NCBI GenBank assembly: GCA_950097015.1
Contig: CATNEN010000039.1
Span: forward strand, 12,366,001 to 12,430,000
Direction of reading: 5' to 3'
Length of the DNA: 64,000 bases
Source: Macrostomum hystrix
Lineage: Eukaryota; Platyhelminthes; Macrostomidae
Shown: piece after piece, positions 56,201 through 64,000 of the stretch
Numbering within the stretch: position 1 is the stretch's first letter
Layout of the letters: each line of letters opens with the position of its first letter
Position numbers and translations under genes: made by a program
Notes under the pieces: generated by a model
What the model was told of the DNA's origin: nothing
The model's input: the letters and a program-made list of their open reading frames with translations, nothing else
The model's database searches: none

Positions 56201-56276
56201 TTTTACCAATGATCTCATGGCTACTAGCGCTAGCAGTAGAAGCACCATTCATTCGATGAAAAGGAAGCATATCCAT
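41244..56276 (-). CDS. Large multi-C2H2 zinc-finger protein with four repeated modules, complete
   Basis: Coding exons in order: 56276-56172, 54924-54485, 54330-53793, 49341-48757, 48130-47993, 47250-46726, 46359-45741, 44360-44059, 43439-42990, 42665-41244. Sum 5124 nt (1707 aa). Phases match throughout, but the exon 2 donor/exon 3 acceptor is one of several possibilities. The start ATG has A at -3 and G at +4. Exons 2-3 encode irregular C2H2 fingers (CFVCAHC, CPYC, CPHC, CEVPGC, CPSC, CSEC with distal H pairs). Exons 4-9 encode four copies of a ~100-120 aa module with one finger each. Exon 10 encodes two finger pairs (CSWC/CSECGKLY; CSVC/CHLC with HLGI or HLGV linkers), a basic SSRKRPR nuclear-signal candidate, a poly-Ala run and a ~115-residue acidic stretch. 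Probably a nuclear DNA- or RNA-binding protein; no named orthologue recognised. Introns carry arrays, a hAT element and a SINE. Confidence 0.85.
43134..44091 (-). other. Zinc-finger module copy 4 (exons 8-9)
   Basis: Residues ~1074-1186: DLPYSFRALK, an intron, then KMEYYSTYKVAV, FRCSGCSASSPHGMGDIRKH, ILGVHAKVP, CLHASRL and LLPDPLLIQLA. This is the clearest copy, with a C-x2-C finger whose linker reads SPHGMGDIRKHILGVH. An intron splits it after LPYSFRALK. Confidence 0.85.
43450..43915. repeat. 11-bp minisatellite in zinc-finger intron 8
   Basis: About 40 copies of AGTAGGATTTG with AAGTAGGATTTA-type variants. A ~180-bp block containing GTACGATATGAG recurs at ~43493 and ~43684. It begins ~10 bp upstream (in the gene's sense) of the exon 9 acceptor. 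Confidence 0.93.
44545..45625. repeat. 17-bp minisatellite in zinc-finger intron 7
   Basis: About 63 copies of AAAATGACACTCATCCT, with variants CATCAATCCT, CATTAATCCT and CACCCATCCT mixed in repeating orders. Confidence 0.96.
45991..46359 (-). other. Zinc-finger module copy 3 (exon 7)
   Basis: Residues ~778-900: INLPFSESVLRHL, LKMRAYSKYQLV, YKCICGRVF, STLADARRHVMGVHARI, CCQASRI and YSDDMLLRLA. The first half of the finger is odd: C-x-C instead of C-x2-C, with about 12 extra residues before the D-R-H helix. Metal binding may differ or be lost here. Confidence 0.85.
46380..46720. repeat. ~20-22-bp minisatellite in zinc-finger intron 6
   Basis: About 15 degenerate copies around CTGTCACTCTTATCTGAATT, with right-hand variants CTAATCTAGAAAGT. 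It fills nearly the whole intron between exons 6 and 7. Confidence 0.88.
46993..48058 (-). other. Zinc-finger module copy 2 (exons 5-6)
   Basis: Residues ~581-688: PLPYSTRVLRQL, then (next exon) KMGTYSTLHVIV, YLCGSCSYASPHALADVRKH, ILGAHCGI, CLQASRL and LLNDDKLIRLA. An intron filled by a 25-bp array splits the module six residues before the KM motif. Confidence 0.85.
47335..47975. repeat. 25-bp minisatellite in zinc-finger intron 5
   Basis: About 25 copies of ATAGGACATTGTTTACCAAG plus ATCCC, with a longer variant containing AAGTCAGTCTAATCCCGT in the left part. It fills the intron that divides module copy 2. Confidence 0.95.
48150..48664. mobile_element. Non-autonomous hAT-type element with intact ends and minisatellite core
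   Basis: 515-bp element with perfect 16-bp terminal inverted repeats, CAGGGGTGGGCAAACT, flanked by an exact 8-bp target duplication GTGTAGAT (48142-48149 and 48665-48672). The CAGGGGTG ends, 8-bp duplication and subterminal GGGCCGCAT / GGCCCGCGGGC motifs are typical of hAT elements. It has no transposase frame. Nearly the whole interior (48225-48565) is the 16-bp minisatellite found at three other loci in the window. It lies in zinc-finger intron 4, 12 bp from the duplication to the exon 5 acceptor. Confidence 0.93.
48225..48565. repeat. 16-bp minisatellite, locus 3 of 4, inside the hAT element
   Basis: About 21 copies of GAGATTAGACACGGGA and variants such as CAGGGAAGAG. More diverged than the array at 30318. 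Confidence 0.92.
48757..49056 (-). other. Zinc-finger module copy 1 (exon 4)
   Basis: Residues ~457-556: SFPFNEDAYR, KMKRFCGYKVKILG, PECPECKRAFPYGLGDFKRH and LLSVHLGIP. It has a standard C-x2-C finger but lacks the C-terminal ASR...LIRLA part. A proline-rich and poly-Q segment precedes it in the same exon. Confidence 0.8.
49440..49890. repeat. 16-bp minisatellite, locus 4 of 4
   Basis: Degenerate copies of GAGATGAGACTGGGTA, about 20 in the regular part (49620-49880), with GAGATGAGAAAGGGGA-type units on the left. Lies in zinc-finger intron 3. Confidence 0.88.
50290..52900. promoter_or_regulatory. GC-rich island in zinc-finger intron 3 (possible internal promoter)
   Basis: About 2.6 kb with clearly higher GC and CpG than its surroundings. 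It contains GA-rich runs (50318-50334, 50515-50570), CA and CG runs (52678-52705) and a perfect CRE palindrome. The open frames here are low-complexity, on both strands, and unlike known families. The island lies just upstream (in the gene's sense) of exon 4, where the module-bearing half of the protein begins. An alternative promoter for a shorter isoform is plausible but unproven. Confidence 0.4.
52351..52358. promoter_or_regulatory. CRE-like palindrome TGACGTCA
   Basis: Perfect consensus inside the GC-rich island, more credible as a promoter element here than the isolated matches elsewhere. Confidence 0.35.
53281..53632 (+). mobile_element. tRNA-derived SINE, family A, intact with 16-bp target duplication
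   Basis: Complete copy flanked by exact TTATGCAACTTGACAG at 53265-53280 and 53633-53648. The head has GAGAGCGGTTAACGCG and CCTGAGGGCGATTCC (B box mutated). The body has CACTGCCTGACGATGAGAAA and GTGTGCTCAGGAGTCAGCGA. The 3' tail is a TTA-type repeat (TTATTACTTATTATTA). The long duplication indicates LINE-assisted insertion. It is antisense to the host zinc-finger gene. Confidence 0.9.
54925..56171. other. Zinc-finger intron 1, AT-rich, without arrays
   Basis: Unique AT-rich intron with no array or element seen, unlike most introns in the window. The donor on the minus strand is GTAAGAG (56171-56165). Confidence 0.5.
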
Positions 56277-58035
56277 TCTAGCTCAATTGTTATCTAGCTA
56301 CTAAGCTACTTTACAATCAATGGAGCACTGGAGCAGCTAGGCCTACTATTAAATACTAAAACTGAAAGTAGCTAGTTTCTATGATTCGCAAGCTGAAAAA
56401 ACAATGGATGCATGGTTTAAAACTTCTAAGAGCGATTTCGAAAAAAATTCAGAACACTAAATTAAGCCAGTAATCAATATAGTATTGCAGGCGAAATCAT
56501 ATAACGAAAGTCTGATGATAACGTGTTGAACTTGTGCGCATGCGCGTGCATTAATACTGAAGTTAAAATGGTTCCCAGCTGTGCATTATGTTAAAACAAA
56601 CGGTATGTCCCGCTAAAGAAAAATATCACTGTACAGCAAACCTAATTTATTTTAGTTTGTTTAGGAAAAGTAAAAAATAATAATAATAAACATTTTTTGG
56701 CAACGGAATATTTTATGTCGTACTTGTATTTGTAAAATAACTGAAATCAGACAGCTGCGCTTGTTGATCAGATTTAGCTCAGTCCCAGACGAGCTAAATC
56801 TGTCTCTGCACCTCGAAAATTAATTTGTTTTAAACAAATTACTTAAAAGTTAATGATTGCAAGTTTCCAACTATAAATAAAAGCAAAATTAATTAGAACA
56901 CTGGAGTTGAAAAAAATATAGATTTTTGCATTCACTTCAAGAATAACCGTTTGAGCTTCTTCGTTGCCAGAAATTCTATGTCTATGGCAAAAATCCTGCA
57001 CTTTTTCCATTCAATTCAAGAATTTGTAATGACCTGTTCGTATCGCTCGTTGGAGATATTTTCGTTGGTCATAAGGAATTGGAGCACCGAAATCTTTGAG
57101 CCATAGAATTGCTTTTACAAAATGTCCTTTTGAGCTTGTTTTACTAACCTTTAATTATTCCTTTCTCCATTTCTCGGCGTACATGTTTGAACATTAGTCT
57201 GGTTGGATCTGGGTTTGGGTGGGGTGTTCACCGATTTTATTATCCACACCCTTTCCACTACTTTACCTTCCTTACTGGGGTCGAGTGAAAAATCCACTTG
57301 AACGCTCTGGAATCTGCAGTTCTTGATTTGGACGAAAAAATCATTGAATTCAAATAAAAAAGTTGAGGATTTTGCCATTGACATAAAATTTCTGACCTAA
57401 CAAATATGCTATAAAAATGTAACGAGCTGTAACGAGTATTCGCATTACCAGTATTTCCAATTCTGAGGGCTTATTATACATGTGTATACATTGAATTACT
57501 GCATGAACTTTGCATATTACTGTATATTTTATTGTTTTTGCTAAATGTACACGGATGAATAGCAACGGCGGTACAGTGCTAGGATATCTTATAATTGTGA
57601 ATTAATATTGTTATGTAGAAACAGCATGCATGTCTGTATGAATGTACAAATAGTTTTCTCGCTTACTTGAAGCGGTCAGAGTCTGCAGATAAGACTAGGA
57701 TTTAAGGCGAGAACAGTGCGCAGCAACTGCTAGGCATGGGCCACATACAGAGAGAGCCAGTTGGAGCTGTAATTTCCTCTCTTACCTGTTGGAACTTGGA
57801 CAGACAGTAAAATAACAACGCGTGCTATGTGAGCACATTTTTCTTCTAAATAAATATTCTGTCTTATCTCCTACCCAATGCAACTCCGTTTAACTGGCTT
57901 GATTATAAATTAAGTAACACAGTGTCCAGAATCCAGGTTTTTGCTTGTATTAGAGCCGAGTAGAAGACCTGTTAGTTACCGCGCAGCACAACAGCTTCTA
58001 ATAGCAAAAGCTTCGATCAATCGATTCAGCTTAAA
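56277..58035. promoter_or_regulatory. Divergent intergenic region between zinc-finger and ankyrin genes
   Basis: 1.76 kb between two divergent start codons, so it should hold both promoters. AT-rich, with no gene and no minisatellite. A short palindromic stretch GCGCATGCGCG lies at ~56536-56546. No confident TATA box. Confidence 0.45.
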
Positions 58036-61000
58036 ATGGCTGAGGTGAGTAGAACTAAATATTTTTTTATTCAAATAGTTTTTTTAACACATCAGATGCC
58101 ATAACTTTGCCATAACTATAAATTCAAAATGTTTGAATTTCAGTCTTCTATGCCAAAACGCAGCGAAGATGACTGCGACATGGTCACTAGCCTGCAGGAG
58201 CCATTTTGTAAGATATTTTTCCAGTACAGTACATTTAAAGGTTTAAATTAAAGCTGGAATAGAAACAGAATTATCGCTAGAATAATCTAAGGAATCGTAG
58301 CTAGAATCGCAGGAGGAATCAAACCAGGAATCGTAGCTACAATCTCATCAAAAATCATACCAGAAGTGCAGGAGGAATCATGCCAGGAATCGTAGCAAGA
58401 ATCGCAGCAAGAATAATACCAGGAATCCTAGCCAGAATCGCAGCAAGAATCATGCCAGGAATCGTAGTAAGAATCGCAGCAAGAATAATACCAGGAATCC
58501 TAGCTAGTATTGCAGCAAGAATCAAACCTGGAATCGTAGCTAGTATCGCCGCTAGAATCATACAAGGAATCGTAGCTAGTATCGCAGTTATTATCGTACA
58601 AGGAATCGTAGCTAGTATCGCAGCAAGAACCAAACCTGGAATCGTAGCTTGTATCGCAGCTAGAATCGTACAACGAATCCTAGCTAGTATCGCAGCTAGA
58701 ATCGTACAGGGAATCGTAGCTAGTATCGCAGTTATTATCGTACAAGGAATCGTTGCTAGAATCACAACAAGAACCAGCCACAAAGACCAAATTGCAACCT
58801 TCCGCCACAGTATCCAAGGCGGAGCTGTCCTTTCACGAAGCGGCTCGCTCGGGTAAGCCTAGCCGAGTTGAGAAGCTGCTCAAGTCTCAGGTGAAGATCG
58901 ACTGTCGGAACAGTCTGGACCGGACGGCTCTACACCTGGCCGCAAGCAAAGGCCACAGGGAGGTTGTCAGACAGCTGATTGACGCCAAGGCCAGCGTTGA
59001 AGTCGCGGACAAATTCGGCATGTCGCCTTTGATGTGGGCCACTTACTTCGGCCACATAGACGTTGTGCAACTGCTGATCGATAAGGCGGCGAACATCAAA
59101 CGAAGGAATAAGGTTTCTATGGCCATCAGCGATTGACAGCGTTTCAGTGCGGGATTTAGTGTGAATTACTGATAGACTGGAAGATAACGGATAACGGTTA
59201 AAGATAGGCTAGGTAGGTGACAGGTGACAGGTAGGCTAGAAGATAACGGAGAGGGTGTGACAGGTAGGCCAGAAGATAACGGAGAGGGTGCTACAGGTAG
59301 GCGAGAAGATAACGGAGAGGGTGCTACAGGTAGGCGAGAAGATAACGGAGAGGGTGCTACAGGTAGGCTAGAAGATAACGGAGAGGGTGTGACAGGTAGG
59401 CTAGAAGATAACGGAGAGGGTGCTACAGGTAGGCCAGAAGATAACGGAGAGGGTGCTACAGGTAGGCTAGAAGATAACGGAGAGGGTGCTACAGGTAGGC
59501 TAGAAGATAACGGAGAGGGTGTGACAGGTAGGCTAGAAGATAACGGAGAGGGTGTGACAGGTAGGCTAGAAGATAACGGAGAGGGTGTGACAGGTAGGCT
59601 AGAAGATAACGGAGAGGGTGCTACAGGTAGGCTAGAAGATAACGGAGAGGGTGTGACAGGTAGGCTAGAAGATAACGGAGAGGGTGTGACAGGTAGGCTA
59701 GAAGATAACGGAGAGGGTGCTACAGGTAGGCTAGAAGATAACGGAGAGGGTGTGACAGGTAGGCGAGAAGATAACGGAGAGGGTGTGACAGGTAGGCTAG
59801 AAGATAACGGAGAGGGTGTGACAGGTAGGCTAGAAGATAACGGAGAGGGTGTGACAGGTAGGCTAGAAGATAACGGAGAGGGTATGACAGGTAGGCTAGA
59901 AGATAACGGAGAGGGTGCTACAGGTAGGCGAGAAGATAACGGAGAGGGTGTGACAGGTAGGCTAGAAGATAACGGAGAGGGTGCTACAGGTAGGCGAGAA
60001 GATAACGGAGAGGGTGTGACAGGTAGGCCAGAAGATAACGGAGAGGGTGTGACAGGTAGGCTAGAAGATAACGGAGAGGGTGTGACAGGTAGGCTAGAAG
60101 ATAACGGAGAGGGTGTGACAGGTAGGCTAGAAGATAAGGGAGAGGGTGTGACAGGTTGGTCAGAAGATAACGGAGAGGGTGTGACAGGTAGGCTGGAAGA
60201 TAACGGAGAGGGTGTGACAGGTAGGCTAGAAGATAAGGGAGAGGGTGTGACAGGTAGGTCAGAAGATAGGCTAGAAGCTACTAAAGTCGAGTGTATTACA
60301 ATTACATGGCCACAATTGCAGCTGGGCATGCATGTGTTGCATATAGCAGCGGAGCAGAATCATCCAGAGCTTGTGAAATTGTTCATCAACAAGACCAAAC
60401 GGACTGTGCTTGACGACACGGATAAGGTACGAACACCGTAACACTCGTAATACTCGTAACACCGTCTGTGCCTTAAAAGCATTCTATGGAGTCCAAAGAA
60501 AAGAGCCAGATAGATAGACATTAATTAAAATACATCTCAACTGATAGAAAACTGAAAAATATTTTCACAAAAATACTCTAACAAGAATCTTCTGACAATG
60601 ATATTCTGACAATGATCTTTTGACAAGAATCTTTTGACAAGAATCTTCTGACAAGAATCTTCTGACAAGAATCTTCTGACAAGAATCGTCTGACCTCAGA
60701 CTTCTGACAGAAAAAGTCCGCCAAGTCATGCCGTTGCTCATGATCTCGCCTTCACAGAACGGACAATCAGCAGTAATGATCGCCGCCTTCAAAGGCAACA
60801 GCGAAGTTGTACGCTGCCTCAACAATTTGAGCGCTGACTTGAAAATTCGCGACACGGTGAGTGAACTTTATAGAAATCCCAACTTTATAGAAATCCCAAC
60901 TTTATAGAAATCCCAACTTTATAGAAATCCCAACTTTATAGAAATCCCAACTTTATAGAAATCCCAACTTTATAGAAATCCCAACTTTATAGAAATCCCA

Positions 61001-62317
61001 ACTTTATAGAAATCCCAACTTTATAGAAATCCCAACTTTATAGAAATCCCAACTTTATAGAAATCCCAACTTTATAGAAATCCCAACTTTATAGAAATCC
61101 CAACTTTATAGAAATCCCAACTTTATAGAAATCCCAACTTTATAGAAATCCCAACTTTATATAAATCCCAACTTTATAGAAATCCCAACTTTATAGAAAT
61201 CCCAACTTTATAGAAATCCCAACTTTATAGAAATCCCAACTTTATAGAAATCCCAACTTTATAGAAATCCCAACTTTATAGAAATCCCAACTTTATAGAA
61301 ATCCCAACTTTATAGAAATCCCAACTTTATAGAAATCCCAACTTTATAGAAATCCCAACTTTATAGAAATCCCAACTTTATAGAAATCCCAACTTTATAT
61401 AAATCCCAACTTTATAGAAATCCCAACTTTATAGAAATCCCAACTTTATAGAAATCCCAACTTTATAGAAATCCCAACTTTATAGAAATCCCAACTTTAT
61501 ATAAATCCCAACTTTATAGAAATCCCAATTTTATAGAAATTCCAACTTTATATAAATCCCAACTTCATAGAAATCCCAACTTTATTGAAATCCCAACTTT
61601 ATAGAAATCCCAACTTTATAGAAATCCCAACTTTATAGAAATCCCAACTTTATATAAATCCCAACTTTATAGAAATCCCAACTTTATAGAAATCCCAACT
61701 TTATAGAAATCCCAACTTTATAGAAATCCCAACTTTATAGAAATCCCAACTTTATAGAAATCCCAACTTTATAGAAATCCCAACTTTATAGAAATCCCAA
61801 CTTTATAGAAATCCCAACTTTATAGAAATCCCAACTTCATAGAAATCCCAACTTTATTGAAATCCCAACTTTATAGAAATCCCAACTTTATAGAAATCCC
61901 AACTTTATAGAAATCCCAACTTTATATAAATCCCAACTTTATAGAAATCCCAACTTTATAGAAATCCCATCTATTAAAATACCAAATTTATGGAAATCCT
62001 AAGTTTTCAAATCCTAAAATCCCAAAATGAAACAGGTTTCTATTTCTTATCTATTTTCTAAAATGTGAGCAAAAAGTGAAAACAACAAAACCCATTGAAA
62101 TTGCTAGCAAAAGCGCACGGTACTTCACCTGGCTGCTGAGAGCGGCAGTGAGGAGGTGCTCAATCATCTCATGCTGCACGGTCACAAGATGCGCGAGTTG
62201 GTGAATGCGCGCGACGAGCGCGGCCGAATGCCGATTCACTATGCTGTTGAGATGGGATTCTCCGGAGCTGTTGAAATCCTGCTAGCCTATGGCGCCTGCC
62301 CAAACGAGTCTGCCGAG
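58036..62317 (+). CDS. Ankyrin-repeat protein resembling ANKDD1, 5' part (continues beyond window)
   Basis: Exons: 58036-58044, 58144-58207, 58811-59112, 60322-60426, 60758-60856, 62108-62317. Phases match; 263 aa so far. After a short N-terminus (MAESSMPKRSEDDCDMV) come at least six ankyrin repeats: ELSFHEAARSGKPSRVEKLL; RTALHLAASKGHREVVRQLI; SPLMWATYFGHIDVVQLLI; VLHIAAEQNHPELVKLFI; SAVMIAAFKGNSEVVRCL; VLHLAAESGSEEVLNHLM; PIHYAVEMGFSGAVEILLAYG. The register, the KFGM...FGH repeat and the longer repeat with VLDDTDK resemble ankyrin and death-domain protein ANKDD1A/B; that assignment is inference and the death domain would lie outside the window. Exon 1 is 9 nt (MAE); the ATG has good context. 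The exon 3 donor (GTTTCT) is weak. The last donor could be at 62318 or 62322. Four introns or flanks are filled with arrays. Confidence 0.8.
58255..58775. repeat. 18/36-bp minisatellite in ankyrin-gene intron 2
   Basis: Degenerate units such as AATCGTAGCTAGTATCGC and AGCAAGAATCATACCAGG. Periods that are multiples of three leave frames open on both strands (IVARIAARIMPG), without coding meaning. Confidence 0.88.
59200..60275. repeat. 33-bp minisatellite in ankyrin-gene intron 3
   Basis: About 32 copies of a 33-bp unit (GGCTAGAAGATAACGGAGAG then GGTGTGACAGGTA). Plus-strand reading gives RLEDNGEGVTG repeats, open from 59224 straight into exon 4 in the coding frame. The minus strand is open too (SSSLPVTPSPL). 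Confidence 0.97.
60570..60705. repeat. 14-bp minisatellite in ankyrin-gene intron 4
   Basis: About eight copies of AATCTTCTGACAAG, ending ~55 bp before the exon 5 acceptor. Confidence 0.88.
60864..62000. repeat. 17-bp minisatellite in ankyrin-gene intron 5
   Basis: About 66 copies of CTTTATAGAAATCCCAA, extremely homogeneous. The array begins about eight bases after the exon 5 donor (GTGAGTGAA), so the donor sits at the very edge of the repeat. Confidence 0.98.
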
Positions 62318-62384
62318 GTTTGTGAGCAATTTTGGAGAATTTTAAAGGCTAGAAATTGGGAAATTTTCAAATCATAAAGTGTCA

Positions 62385-62705
62385 AAGCCCTGAAATCCCA
62401 GCTTCTCAGAGTCCCGAAATCCCGAAGCCTTAAAGTCCTGAAATCCCATAGTCATAAGTCCTGAAATCCTGAAATCCCATAGTCTCAAAGTTCCGAATCC
62501 CATAGTCTCAAAGTCCTGAAATCCCATAGTCTCAAAGTTCCGAATCCCATAGTCTCAAAGTTCCGAATCCCATAGTCTCAAAGTTCCGAATCCCATAGTC
62601 TCAAAGTTCCGAATCCCATAGTCTCAAAGTTCCGAATCCCATAGTCTCAAAGTTCCCAATCCCATAGTCTCAAAGTTCCGATTCCCATAGTCTCAAAGTC
62701 CCGAA
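62385..62705. repeat. 23-bp minisatellite downstream of ankyrin exon 6
   Basis: About 13 copies of CATAGTCTCAAAGTTCCGAA plus TCC, flanked by degenerate CCTGAAATCC units. Confidence 0.92.
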
Positions 62706-63009
62706 ATCCTAACGTTTAATTTATAATAAATGCCGGATTCATATCTCATAATCGACTTCTCTCATAGATGCATTACTCTAACAGCAGAAATTTGAAACAA
62801 ACTTTCAGCCCAAAGAAACGGATAGCTCAACAGTGGCGATTCCCGTATGAGAAATCGATAGAATTTATTGAATTAAAAGGTTTTTTTCTTTCTAACACAA
62901 TCAAACAATGCGTTGAGTGTTGTTACTTTTGCACTTTCATTTCCAGATTTTAATTTCTACAAGCTTTGCTAATACAACAAATTGAAATATTTTGTTATAA
63001 ATAGATCGC

Positions 63010-63108
63010 GGTTGATAGATATACAATCAGTGACAAAGCTGTTTCGAACTCCCGACCGCACGGTCATTAGTACAAAGTTTAATCTCTAACCACTGGAATT
63101 TCGAGTTT
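63010..63108 (-). mobile_element. tRNA-like SINE head or tRNA relic
   Basis: On the minus strand, CCAGTGGTTAGAGATTAAAC (A-box region) is followed about 30 bp later by GGTCGGGAGTTCGAAA (B-box region), the spacing of a tRNA or SINE head. No body matching families A or B was seen. Confidence 0.5.
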
Positions 63109-63295
63109 TAGGAAAAATTGTTTAAATTTGTTTGAAATAAGCATACTAGTTCTAGTAGTATGTTTTTGGTTGTAAAGGCTAACATTTTATTCAATGCTTC
63201 TTTACGTCAGTCATGTAATTCAACTTCAAAACAGCACTTAATTCTTTTTGTCACTGCCCGATTTAGTCCGTAAACCAACTGAAACTAAAAATATA

Positions 63296-64000
63296 TCAAA
63301 TGGCATAGACTAGCAATCCATACTTTATCAATCGAATGGCATAGACTAGCAATCCACAATTTATCAATCGAATGGCATAGACTAGCAATCCATACTTTAT
63401 CAATCGAATGGCATAGACTAGCAATCCATACTTTATCAATCGAATGGCATAGACTAGCAATCCATACTTTATCAATCGAATGGCATAGACTAGCAATCCA
63501 CAATTTATCAATCGAATGGCATAGACTAGCAATCCACAATTTATCAATCGAATGGCATAGACTAGCAATCCACAATTTATCAATCGAATGGCATAGACTA
63601 GCAATCCACAATTTATCAATCGAATGGCATAGACTAGCAATCCACAATTTATCAATCGAATGGCATAGACTAGCAATCCACAATTTATCAATCTAATGGC
63701 ATAGACTAGCAATCCACAATTTATCAATCGAATGGCATAGACTAGCAATCCACAATTTATCAATCGAATGGCATAGACTAGCAATCCACAATTTATCAAT
63801 CGAATGGCATAGACTAGCAATCCACAATTTATCAATCGAATGGCATAGACTAGCAATCCACAATTTATCAATCTAATGGCATAGACTAGCAATCCACAAT
63901 TTATCAATCGAATGGCATAGACTAGCAATCCACAATTTATCAATCGAATGGCATAGACTAGCAATCCACAATTTATCAATCGAATGGCATAGACTAGCAA
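63296..64000. repeat. 36-bp minisatellite running off the window
   Basis: About 19.6 copies of a 36-bp unit (AATGGCATAGACTAGCAATC then CACAATTTATCAATCG), with a CATACTTTATC variant confined to the left end. Minus-strand frames (CGLLVYAIRLIN; WIASLCHSIDKL) are repeat artefacts. Confidence 0.96.

Noticed and set aside
59166-60329. 387-residue SSSLPVTPSPL protein on the minus strand
   Set aside because: Reverse reading of the 33-bp array inside the ankyrin gene.
62768-62953. Further ankyrin-gene exon (frame beginning MHYSNSRNLK)
   Set aside because: No ankyrin-like residues; phase and splice sites could not be supported.
63296-64000. 234-residue hydrophobic repeat protein at the right edge
   Set aside because: Translation of the 36-bp minisatellite.

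Overview
This is animal nuclear DNA: four intron-rich protein genes with GT-AG introns lie among AT-rich spacer, tRNA-derived SINEs, DNA transposons and about thirty different minisatellite arrays. The best clue to the organism is an RNA gene at 36390-36507 (minus strand) that has every part of a spliced-leader (SL) RNA. Its leader ends TTGCATG and is followed by GTAAG, as flatworm leaders end. Its core also resembles the Macrostomum lignano leader as I remember it. I infer a free-living flatworm, probably Macrostomum or a close relative, from sequence reading and memory only.

Layout. 1-6700: spacer with two minisatellites, a SINE and an ~800 bp long-inverted-repeat (foldback-like) element. 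6746-15003 (+): a complete LARP1 gene (8 coding exons, 1265 aa) with La motif and DM15 cap-binding region. 15200-23300: spacer made mostly of four arrays, including a 2.9 kb array of a 35-bp unit. 23357-37390 (+): an RBM24/RBM38-type RNA-binding protein (5 coding exons, 302 aa). Its last intron holds, on the opposite strand, a 5S rRNA gene and the SL RNA gene, 453 bp apart. 37400-41240: spacer with a 2.2 kb array of a 22-bp unit. 41244-56276 (-): a 10-exon multi-zinc-finger gene (about 1707 aa) built around four copies of a ~100-120 residue module that I do not recognise. Its introns hold five minisatellites, a hAT-type element with intact 8-bp target duplication, an intact SINE with 16-bp target duplication and a 2.6 kb GC-rich island. 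56277-58035: divergent promoter interval. 58036 to beyond 62317 (+): the 5' part of an ankyrin-repeat gene resembling ANKDD1, whose introns hold further arrays up to the window edge.

The exon models were built by matching reading frames across splice sites. Each of the three complete coding sequences sums to a multiple of three with matching phases at every junction; one junction (zinc-finger exon 2/3) is ambiguous. By rough tally the minisatellites cover about 24 kb, over a third of the window. Most long open reading frames in the window are artefacts of repeats whose period is a multiple of three.

Functionally, LARP1 (TOP mRNA translation), an RBM24-type RNA-binding protein, 5S rRNA and SL RNA all concern RNA metabolism, but nothing shows that they are co-regulated. 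The most notable items are the intronic 5S-SL pair, the repeated zinc-finger module, and a minisatellite carried inside a DNA transposon that suggests how such arrays spread.
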